A program made the translations under genes and the position numbers. A model generated the notes under the pieces. It saw nothing but the letters and a program-made list of their open reading frames with translations. It was not told the DNA's origin and ran no database searches. This document shows, one piece after another, positions 10,964 through 21,500 of a stretch of 64,000 nucleotides of DNA (positions are counted from its first letter, which is position 1; each line of letters opens with the position of its first letter). The stretch is taken from assembly GCA_038380435.1 (NCBI GenBank), contig JAWZYU010000034.1, positions 41,478,901 to 41,542,900 of the forward strand. The letters run 5' to 3'. The DNA comes from Ryuthela nishihirai. Lineage: Eukaryota; Arthropoda; Arachnida; Araneae; Heptathelidae.

Positions 10964-11448
10964 CCAAGGTTAGGATTCCCGAATGCATTCCGCCCCCATT
11001 TACATTTCTTGCAGGAAATTAGTGTCCGAGTGCCAAGGTTAGGATTCCCGAATGCATTCCGCCCCCATTTACATTTCTTGCAAGAAATTAGTGTCCGAGT
11101 GCCAAGGTTAGGATTCCCGAATGCATTCCGCCCCCATTTACATTTCTTGCAAGAAATTAGTGTCCGAGTGCCAAAGTTAGGATTCCCGAATGCATTCCGC
11201 CCCCATTTACATTTCTTGCAAGAAATTAGTGTCCGAGTGCCAAGGTTAGGATTCCCGAATGCATTCCGCCCCCCATTTACATTTCTTGCAAGAAATTAGT
11301 GTCCGAGTGCCAAGGTTAGGATTCCCGAATGCATTCCGTCCCCCATTTACATTTCTTGCAAGAAATTAGTGTCCGAGTGCCAAGGTTAGGATTCCCGAAT
11401 GCATTCCGTCCCCCATTTACATTTCTTGCAAGAAATTAGTGTCCGAGT
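10964..11448 (+). repeat. 68-70-bp minisatellite, block 2 (7 units)
   Basis: The same unit resumes after the insertion and stops at GTGTCCGAGT, about 93 bp before the splice acceptor of the 11542 exon. Confidence 0.95.
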
Positions 11449-11541
11449 AACTCCTAGATGAATTTTTTGAAGAACGCATCTATCGTATCAGTTGGTGACT
11501 GAATGTCTACTAATATTGAAATATGAATATTTTTGTTGCAG

Positions 11542-12982
11542 GAGTGCTGCCAAAATCATGTTCAAGTTTCGCAAAAGTCCATCTTCTCCGAGGAAAAACA
11601 AAGGCATTGTAAGATTTAAAGAATACGAAAGAAATCTACAGAGCACTATTTCAGAAGACTCGTATAGCACATCTATTTTGCTCTCAGACCAAGATATAGA
11701 ATCTGTCTCAGAAATTAAAGTTGATCATATGGCACATGACGTTACAAAAGGCAGCAGCATACCACCACCGCCTCTAAGTGCAATCATGACACTGCCTCCA
11801 TTATTGCCACCAGTTGAAGCGCAGTCTGAAGCACATATGCAGCAGCAAGCAAAATATCAAAGCCATGAGAATGCGATTCCTCAGAATTCAACACAATCCG
11901 ATCCCGTTGCATGGCAATTAAAAGAAACAATAGATGGTTCCTTACAACCTTCCGTTAGTGTTCCACAATGGGGTAATTTTAATTCAATGGCAGAACCACA
12001 GCAAGTTAATTATTTATCTTTGTTAGATGCCAAACCTGGATCATGGTCTCATCAAACGCCAGACTCTGAAAGAAAAAGTACTGCAAAACCATCTGAAGTG
12101 CCACAGGAACTGTACATCCCAATGTCATTTCCAAAGGAAGTTTCAAGTCAGATTCTAAATGATTCAAGATTTTCTCTTCAACTTCAAGGTGATGCAGCTC
12201 GTATGCCTCTTACTGACTACACTCCGCTCTATCACGAAGGAGATGATCCAGGTTACTACGATTCGAAAATGTATCAAATACCCGTTAAAACTAATGCATC
12301 TAAATTTCGATCTCGATTTCTGAGCTTATCACAATTAGCTTCAGATGAATTGTTGGGCTCTCCTAGTAATTTAAACAACATGACTCAAAGACAAACTGAA
12401 AATTCTAAAGAAGAAGTCGTTCGTCCTCTTCCAACAACACCTTTTCTCGAAAACAATTCAGCTAAATTAAAACAAAGCAATGATTTCCCTCTCTCTCAAT
12501 TATCCTTGAAACTGAATGAGCCAAATCCAGCAACTGCAACAAATACAGCCCAAACATTAAATACAATTACCAGCAATTCGCTCTCTAGCAAACCATCGAA
12601 CATTGTAAACACATTTTACATGCCGCCACCTCCTCCCCCTAGATTTGAACTACCACAGTTACATTCTCAGGAATCGGAGTTTCTACAAACGTGTCCAGAA
12701 GTGATCACCAATATTGAAAATGTTATTCCTCCCAAATCACAATTTGAAAACATTGTGCGTCTAGTTGAAATGCCTAGAAATTTTTCACCACCAAAACAGC
12801 CACTGCGCACAGCACCAAAAGATTTCACTGAAGAGTTGAAAGCTGTAGTTTCTCGAAGAGCACCACAAAATGACTCGTCAACAAGTTTATCAAGATCTTC
12901 TGCACCAAATGTTACCATGCTTGGTAACAATGTTTTCCCGTTTCCTCCTGCAAATCCGCAATCGCCTTTGCCAGAAATGTAG
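11542..12982 (+). CDS. Terminal exon of an unrecognised Pro/Ser-rich protein
   Basis: A long open frame follows a clear acceptor (TTTTTGTTGCAG ending at 11541). The first in-exon Met is at 11558, giving 474 residues (MFKFRKSPSSPRKNKGIVRF...) to TAG at 12982. If upstream coding exons exist, the frame simply continues into this one. The protein looks largely disordered and rich in Pro, Ser, Gln and Asn, with a short basic start. It has a polyproline run (MPPPPPPRFELP, residues 355-366) of the kind bound by EVH1, profilin or SH3 domains, and a possible amphipathic segment DFTEELKAVVSRRAP (422-436). No catalytic motif, membrane segment or signal peptide was seen. Codon-like composition and the lack of stops over 1.4 kb argue that it is real. 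I do not recognise the family. Confidence 0.75.
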
Positions 12983-13044
12983 TTGCGCTATGTGCAGTAT
13001 TTTACCAGTTGTAGTGCTTGTAAATTTATTTTAACTGCACATGT

Positions 13045-13050
13045 AATAAA
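13045..13050 (+). terminator. Poly(A) signal AATAAA
   Basis: AATAAA lies 62 bases after the stop codon of the 11542-12982 exon. It fits the end of that transcript. Confidence 0.65.
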
Positions 13051-13144
13051 CGTTTAATGTTCGCAACGCTCTTTTCAATGTTTTGTATTTAATTTACTGA
13101 TTCCATTTAATTGAGACGATTTCTGCCACAACAAAGTCTGACCC

Positions 13145-13871
13145 TTGGGTTGGGTTGTTTTACCTCTGAGCGGCACTTTTTTGCACACCATGGGCTAAAT
13201 GGCCAGGTCACATGGACCCCGAAGGCTCAGAGAAGGTTGGGGGAGGGGACCCACTGGAACAGCTGTTGGGAGACAGATGGTAGCCTCCCGTCAAGGCCAT
13301 CCTGCGTGTTTTTTAACGTTGGGTTGTTTTACCTGTGAGCGGCACTTTTTTGCTCACAATGGGCTAAATGGCCAGGTCACATGGACCCCAAAGGCTCAGA
13401 GAAGGTTGGGGGAGGGGACCCACTGGAACAGCTGTTGGGAGACAGATGGTAGCCTCCCGTCAAGGCCATCCAGCGTGTTCTTTAACGTTGGGTTGTTTTA
13501 CCTCTGAGCGGCACTTTTTTGCACACCATGGGCTAAATGGCCAGGTCACATGGACCCCGAAGGCTCAGAGAAGGTTGGGGGAGGGGACCCACTGGAACAG
13601 CTGTTGGGAGACAGATGGTAGCCTCCCGTCAAGGCCATCCAGCGTGTTCTTTAACGTGCACAGGGTATGTCTCTCCCGCACACGGGGCCACGGCTTAACG
13701 TCCCATCCGACGGACGGCGGCCTTTCCAAGCCCATCGGTGTCCCCTACTGACCGTGGGCAGGGCAGGGGAATTTTGCGGAGATAAATCTCAACGCTGACC
13801 CAACTGGGACTCGAACCTGGGAACTACAGATTACGAGCCTGGCGCGCTACCGACTGAGCCACCCCCGCCCC
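13145..13871 (-). mobile_element. SINE-A copy with 3 tail units
   Basis: Tail units begin near 13149, 13318 and 13487, then the body and tRNA head follow. It is flanked by the perfect 14-bp repeat ACAAAGTCTGACCC (13131-13144 and 13872-13885), proving insertion as a unit about 100 bp after the poly(A) signal of the preceding gene. Confidence 0.95.
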
Positions 13872-13933
13872 ACAAAGTCTGACCCAAAAAGTACGAGGGT
13901 AAATCAGAAAAAGTTCACCTATTTAATATCTAT

Positions 13934-14165
13934 GGGTTGGGTTGTTTTACCTCTTGAGAAGCACTTTTTTTGCACATAAGCTAAATGGCCAGGTCACAAG
14001 TCCCCCAAGGGTTCAGAGGAGGTTGAGGGGAGGGGATCCACTGGAGTTTTTTGGAGACTCATCAAGGCCAATCAGCGTGTCCTTTACGTGCACAGGGTAC
14101 GATTCTCTCACACACAGTCCACAGAAGACAAACCTGCAGCGCAACCAACTGAGCCACCCCCACTT
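13934..14165 (-). mobile_element. Old diverged SINE-A copy
   Basis: Recognisable tail, shortened middle and degraded tRNA head (CAACTGAGCCACCCCCAC). Possible target repeat TAATATCT on both sides. Confidence 0.75.
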
Positions 14166-14717
14166 CTAATATCTGCAGAGGGAAGGTAATTGCACCAAAG
14201 ACAATATACATGAAAAAAAACATACGTGTATTGTTTTTCCATGTAGTCATCGGATTATCAAAGCCCTACTGACAGAAGGATGTGGCTTGAACCTAAAGCC
14301 TCTTTGCGACTTCCTCTTTGATGCAGTCACCTGATGGAAAGCATAATCTTCAAAGATATTCAGCTTCCCAAACAAATGAAAATCTGAAGGTCTGGACTCT
14401 ATGGTGGGTGAAAGTGGTCCAGGTGTGGAAATTCTCATCTACTAGTCACATAACCATTTCCAAACTCACAGCATCCTTTTCTTACATGTTGCACTGACAG
14501 GATATCCGAGCCATACACAGCCACAAGCTGTTAATCGATTTTCACTGGTCAGGTCTTTTGTATGCATGAAAACCAAATTACTACTCAGATCTCCAGCTTC
14601 ATATACATGTGTAGTACCTTTGCAATGTTTGCTCCAACTCTGCATTTCACAGCACGGATGTGTAACAGTGATGGCTGCTGCTATTTGGCAACAGTGACAC
14701 AGCCCCAGATGTTTGTT
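14166..14717. other. Intergenic between the two genes, no gene seen
   Basis: Moderately AT-rich. It may contain parts of older transposons (for example 14330-14450), but I could not name one. No splice-flanked coding exon was found. Confidence 0.4.
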
Positions 14718-14729
14718 AATTTGGCAGGG

Positions 14730-15111
14730 TTTGGGTTGTTTTATCTATGAGCGGCACTTTTTTGCACACCATGGGCTAAATGGCCAGGTCACAAGGACCC
14801 CGAAGGCTCAGAGAAGGTTGGGGGAGGGGACCCACTGGAACAGCTGTTGGGAGACAGATGGTAGCCTCCAGTCAAGACCATCCAGTGTTCTTTAACGTGT
14901 ACAGGGTACGTCTCTCCCGCACACGGGGCCACGGGTTAACGTCCCATCCGACGGACGGCGGCCTTTCCAAGCCCATCGGTGTCCCTTACTGACCGTGGGC
15001 AGGGCGGGGGAATTTTGCGGATAAATCTCAACGCTGACCCAACTGGGACTCGAACCTGGGAACTACAGATTACGAGCCTGGCGCGCTACCGACTGAGCCA
15101 CCCCCACCCCA
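14730..15111 (-). mobile_element. SINE-A copy downstream of LIPE
   Basis: Single-tail SINE-A with a perfect direct repeat AATTTGGCAGGG (14718-14729 and 15112-15123). It lies about 170 bp beyond the LIPE poly(A) signal. Confidence 0.94.
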
Positions 15112-15278
15112 AATTTGGCAGGGAACAAACTGAGAACCTTATTTTCTGATTTACCCTCGTAGTTAAATAAGTAGTTAAATAAAACACACACAAAAAAAGC
15201 ACCACAGCATTTTTTTTTCATAATGACATTTTTTTTACTTAACATATACTACAAAAAGATGAATTAAAATCATTCACA

Positions 15279-15284
15279 TTTATT
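15279..15284 (-). terminator. LIPE poly(A) signal AATAAA
   Basis: AATAAA on the minus strand, about 40 bases after the LIPE stop codon. It is the first canonical signal in the 3' flank. Confidence 0.6.
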
Positions 15285-15324
15285 AGAATGTGATTTCACA
15301 TTTCAGTAACTAATTCAGGTACTT

Positions 15325-15537
15325 TTAAGCACTATTATTATGACTAAGTTGTAGAGCTTCTTTTAATCGCTTTACACAGAGATTAGAACCTTCGTGAGCA
15401 TCTTTACTAAAAGGAAGAAAATTAAGAAATCCATGTGGGAGGCCATCCAATATATCCAATACTACAGGCTGACCAAGTGCTTTAATTCGCCGAGCAAGTG
15501 TCACTGAATCATCCAAGCAAGGGTCGAAATGAAGTGA
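15325..15537 (-). CDS. LIPE: LIPE exon 8 (catalytic Asp and His, stop)
   Basis: Codes for 70 residues: '[18 protein letters not shown]' with Asp708, then '[13 protein letters not shown]' with His738, ending in TAA. The acceptor is TTTTTCAG. The C-terminus is short, as in other HSLs. Confidence 0.95.
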   Translation of the reverse strand, partial: SLHFDPCLDDSVTLARRIKALGQPVVLDILDGLPHGFLNFLPFSKDAHEGSNLCVKRLKEALQLSHNNSA

Positions 15538-18500
15538 CTGAAAAAGATTTTTATGGATAAATATATTTAACTCTTACACAGTAAATTCATAACTTTCTGA
15601 ATAACAAAATATTTCAGTGCACACAGATAAAAAACTTCTACATACAATTCCTCCTAAGATATTTTTCTGATAAAAAAAAACTTCTCATACACCCACTCTT
15701 CATACGTATATGTTTAAAAACTCATAAAACCTCCCAAACACATTAATCTAGTAGTAAACATACATTGGTCTTTTACCAACCCAACCTTTTTGGATGGTAA
15801 CAAAGGAATTCTCTGACATCTGCTGACTTCTCTAGTTAACCTTGATTACTTGCAACATAAATTTTTATATGTAACAAACATAAATTTTTCACATTTGGAC
15901 AACATACAGGGTTGGGTTGTTTTACCTCTGAGCGGCACTTTTTTGCACACCATGGGCTAAATGGCCAGGTCACATGGACCCCGAAGGCTGGGTTGTTTTA
16001 CCTCTGAGCGGCAGTTTTTTTGCACACCATGGGCTAAATGGCCAGGTCACATGGACCCCGAAGGCTCAGAGAAAGTTGGGGGAGGGGACCCACTGGAACA
16101 GCTGTTGGGAGACAGATGGTAGCCTCCCGTCAAGGCCATCCAGCGTGTTCTTTAACGTGCACAGGGTATGGCTCTCCAGCACACGGGGCCACGGCTTAAC
16201 GTCCCATCCGACGGACCGCGGCCTTTCCAAGCTCATCGGTGTCCCCTACTGACCGTGGGCAGGGCGGGGAATTTTGCGGAGATAAATCTCAACGCTGACC
16301 CAGCTGGGACTCGAACCTGGGAACTACAGATTACGAGCCTGGCGCGCTACCGACTGAGCCATCCCCGCCCCAACATACAGGGTATCCGAAAAATAATGGT
16401 GGGTTTCGAGAACCAATGAACAACAAAATAATATACATATTCAAGAAACTAACATTTTAATCGAAAGCATCTTTGATAGTTTTGAACATAACTAAATGAA
16501 TTACACAAGCGCATCTTTTATGACCTTGCATATATCCAATCAGTATTCCCCTTCTTACCATACATGCTACACACTATCTCTTGTTACTTGCTTTTCTTAT
16601 TCTGGCTTTCAAATAATTCAGGTCTCGAATTTTTCCCATGCAAATATAATTCTTTACAAAGCATCGCATGAAAAGAATAAATGGCTGTCAAATCACGATT
16701 CCTTGGTGTCCGCAGAATTGGACCACTTCTGCTAATCCATGTGTCAGGAAATGTTGCCCTAAAAACTCCATATCTCTTTAAAAATTCACTAATCATATTC
16801 AAAACTATTTGAGATACGATTTCAATTAAAATATTTCTTTTTTTAATATGCATATTATTTTCTTACATATTAGTTCTTGAAACTCCACCATTGTTTTTCG
16901 GACACCCTGTAGTTTAGTAAGGCAATGTCCTTTAAATCAGTGATTTTTAAACTTTCCTACACCATGGACCGCTTTCTTCAGTTTATTCATAGTGGCTTGG
17001 GTTGTTTTACCTCTGAGCAGCACTTTTTGCACACCATGGGCTAAATGGCCAGGTCATATGGACCCCGAAGGCTCAGAGAAGGTTGGGGGAGGGGACCCAC
17101 TGGAACAGCTGTTGGAAGACAGATGGTAGATCAAGGCCATCCAGAGTGTTCTTTAACGTGCACAGGGTATGGCTCTCCCACACACGGGGCCACGGCTTAA
17201 CATCCCATCCGACGGACGGCGTCCTTTCCAAGCCCATCAGTGTCCCCTACTGACCGTGGGCAGGGTGGGGAATTTTGCGGAGATAAATCTCAACGCTCAC
17301 CCAGCTGGGACTCGAACCTGGGAACTACAGATTACGAGCCTGGAGCGCTACCGACTGAGCCACCCCCGCCCCTTTATTCATAGTGGCAGACCATTCTGAA
17401 GCTAAATGGCAAATTGGCAGAGATTTTCCTTAAATGTATTTAAGTGTTTTCCACTAGTTCCCACTAGTTTTTTGCCAAATATAATTTTTTTCTGTTCTAT
17501 AAACAATAGATAAAGTATACACATAAACCCAGATCTTAGAGGTCATCCCTCGTCCCATTCATAAATTTTAGGAAATTCACTAATTATTAGCAAAAACAAA
17601 AGACCATGAAAAAAATCAACATATACAAAAACGTCAAATATAAAGATATATATTGTGTAATATAAATAATGAAAAAATAAGAAAAAGGTTTCATTTCATT
17701 ATTCTTATATCAAGTTTAATGAGAGCCATGTTTCCATACAAGACTTAAGTGTTCCTATTTGGAGTTCATTTAATCAAATTCATTTAATGCTAGTACTATT
17801 AGTCAATTTAGTTTTCAGTTCAATCAAAAGTGTGCAATTACTTTTTTCTTTTGGTGACATTAAAAAAAAGACTGCTAAAAAGAAAACTTACAATGCTACC
17901 ATTAATATGCATTCAGTCTGGGAGTGAATGTAGGTCTATGAACATGGTGAACACAAGAAACAGTGCTTTAAGATCATGTTCATAACTGCTAAGTCATGGA
18001 CCACTGCCATCTGCCATGCTACAAGTTTACACTGAAAAATATACTCAAACTTTCAGAATATTAATGTCTTAAAATGCTATTTTTAATAAGATCGTTTGAT
18101 TTAAAGGAGTATACTCTATATTATTGTGTTTAAATCTTAATAAAATAATGCATTGATTCACAAGAAATTTAGAAGAGGAAAGTTGAAAGAATATTAAAGT
18201 TATTGCCACACTACGGGAACATATTCATGTATTTTCACAGGCCATGAGAATATATTCACGTTTTGACACCATGAGAATATATAATTTGTCAGGCCCCTAC
18301 TATGTAAGCTAAGAGTCACTGCTTTAGATCACGTTCACATATTGCTGATATTCGTTTTTTTCAAACATTTTTTCCTTGCATGCTATGGATGCAGAGAAAG
18401 CAATAATATTGTATTAAGTGTTGCAAATGCATACGAATTACATTTTATGCTATTTCATATTATTACTGTGCATAGTCAGCTCTCAACAGGTACAAAGTTT

Positions 18501-21500
18501 TGGGGTTGGATTGTTTTACCTCTGAGCAGCACTTTTTTGTACACTACGGGTTGGGTTGTTCTACCTCTGAGCAGCACTTTTTTGCACGCCATGGGCTAAA
18601 TGGCTAGGTCACAAGGACCCCGAAGGCTCAGAGAAGGTTGTGGGGAGGGGACCCACTGGAACAGCTGTTGAGAGACAGATGGTAGCCTCCCATCAAGTCC
18701 ATCCAGTGTGTTTTTAATATGCACAGGTTATAGCTCTCCCACACACACACACAGGGCCATGGCTTAATGTCCCATCCGATAGATGGCAGCCTTTCCAAGT
18801 CCATTGGTGTCCCCTACTGATCGTGGGCAGGGAGGGGAGTTTTGCAGAGATGTCTCAACGCTGACCCAGCTGGGACTGGAACTGCAATTGGAATGGACCT
18901 TGAAACTGCAATTACGAGCCTGGCGCGCTACCACTGAGCCACCCCCACGCCCCTTTACACTACAGACTAAATGGTCAGGCATTCAGGCTTTCTCCAAGAT
19001 TTGAAATTGAGACTGTTTGTTCCAAATAAAATACACCCCCCCCCCCCCTCAAGCAGCTGCTTGACACAGAGGTCTGACAGGAGCCTGTCAGTTTATACAC
19101 CATAATAAAATGTCTGTGAGGATGGCAGGACCTCAGCAAAAAAACAACATCCATGCCTTACTTGGGACTCGAACCCAGGTCCCATAGATCAGTAGCATAA
19201 CGTGCTAACCACCCGGCTATAGGACAGCTGTTTGCTCCATAGTCAATGTTAATTACTCTGCCACTTGAGAAGTTAGCAAAATATTTCCTTAGATGATAAT
19301 GCTTAAATTCAAAGAATTTATCAGAGCAATTTTCAATATAAGCTCAATTGCAGCCTTCAAATCAACAGAATATGTTTGATTCTATGTGTAGTAAATGTTG
19401 GTTTTTCTGTCTATTGCTGTTAGTAGCATATTTGTAATCAGTTTCTTTAATAAATGCCAATTTTTTCTTATAATTCATATACTAACTTATACTTCTGAAA
19501 GTGTAAATCCAGATAAAATTTTATTAGAATTTAATGTTTTAATCTCATTTGACTGAAAGTGATATTTTAAAAAATTAGTGCTTTCAACAGTGTCATCTAA
19601 CATTCACATGACTTTTAGACTTGTAATGACAGATTATGATGCTATGCTAGAATAGGTGGGGTGGGGGTGGCTCAGTCGGTAGCGCGCCAAGCTCGTAATC
19701 TGTACTTCCCAGGTTTGAGTCCCAGATGGGTCAGCGTTGAGATTCATCTCCGCAAAATACCCTGCCCACGGTCAGTAGGGGACACCGATGGGCTTGGAAA
19801 GGCCGTCGTCCATCAGATGGGACGTTAATCCGTGGCCCTGTGTGCGGGAGAGCCATAACTTGTGCACGTTAAAGAACACGCTGGATGGCCTTGACGGGAG
19901 GCTACCATCTGTCTCCCAACAGCTGTTCCAGTTGGTCCCCTCCCCCAACCTTCTCTGAGCCTTCAGGGTCCATGTGACCTGGCCATTTAGCCCATGGTGT
20001 GCAAAAAAGTGTCGCTCAGAGGTAAAACAACCCAACCTATGCTAGAATAGGTTGGTAAGATTAAAGACAGAATTTTTTTCAAAATTACTTACCACAAAAT
20101 ATGTTGGAGGAAACTGTTTCAACATATCATCTGAAACTAGTAGAGGTGACATATATGGATTACTTGCATTTACTTTGAGTTTTTTAAACTTTTTACTTAT
20201 AGTTCGCTTTGATTTTGAAAACCAGGCAACTGGTGCTTTATCAACAGGTTTCGGTTTCAATGTTAAAAATGGTGCCAAATATTTACTACAAAAATTATTT
20301 TGTAATGCAATATTTAACAGAGTTTCTTTAACTCTATTAACTGCTACATAGCACATATCTTTTAAATTAAAAATTAAATCATTTGGAACATTGAACAGTA
20401 AATGTTCTCCATGATCTTCACATTCAACTGATAACTTTTTTTTCATGAAAATATATTTTTCAACAAAATCATTCACATAGTTTTCGATATATTTTTCATT
20501 ATCAGATTCATCAGGGTAGTTTTGATTTTTACTTTCTATCATGGAATGATTTACAGAACCATTAGTTTTTTCTGGATCAGATATTACAGGCTGCCCTAAT
20601 TCAGCATCTTCAGGTCCACTTGCTTCTGTTCCAAGCAACCCAAATTCCTTTATGAGTGTTAGACCTGAACCAAATATTTGCACAATAGTAGAATGCTTTC
20701 TTTCTTTCTTTGAATCTTTTTCATCTGTAGATACCATGTATTCATCATCATCGTCATCATCATTTGCAACTCCTGCATAGGCTATAAGGATGTCAAAATG
20801 TTTATAAATTACTCTCAAAAAAGTACTTTAAATGAAAATCCAAATAATACTTCAATATGCATAAAAGACAGTGTAATAGAAGTATATCACAGTCATATAT
20901 ATAATACTTATAAAAAATTTTTAAAAAACCTCCCCAGTACTTTTTTCATTTCCATACAAATGGGCAAAATCAAAGGATCCCAACTAGTTTGATTCATGGG
21001 ACACATTTGGAAAAGTAATACTGACTAAAGACCACTTATCATAAGTAGATATCTACCTTATTCAAAATCAAGTATTCTAGATTTGCCTCACATGTTGTAA
21101 ATGTTTGACTGATAAGTAATGTTAGATTTGTGGTTTTTATTAATTCACAACTTAGATTTTTGAAAATAATGGAAGTGAAACACAATTAAAACGACCTTTT
21201 TGTTCAGAAAACTTAAAGTTTTAAAGTTTATCCTTCAAACTATTTCCATATTAAAAACTTTTTAATATGAAACAGTTTTAGGGATAAACTTCATAATTAA
21301 AAAAATAATAATAAATACCCCCTCAAGCAGCTGTTTGCCACAGAGGTCTGACAGGAGCCTGTCAGTTTATATGCCATAGTAGAGGGTTTGAGAGGATGGC
21401 AGGACTACAGCAGATAAATGACATATACATCCATGCCTTACCCAGGGTTTGAACCCAGGTCCCTTAGATCATTAGCCAAGTGCACTAACCACTCAGTCAC

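Noticed and set aside
9812..11299. Repetitive ORFs with HLHFLQEISVRVPRLGFPNAFRP
   Set aside because: They are translations of the 68-70-bp minisatellite. They shift frame with unit length and have no splice or start context.
9452..11448. CRISPR-like regular repeats
   Set aside because: Units are contiguous with no unique spacers, in a eukaryotic context.
12667..12930. 87-codon minus-strand ORF
   Set aside because: It is a shadow of the 11542-12982 exon.
20052..20351. 99-codon ORF on the + strand
   Set aside because: It is antisense to LIPE exon 7, which has clear splice sites and family homology.
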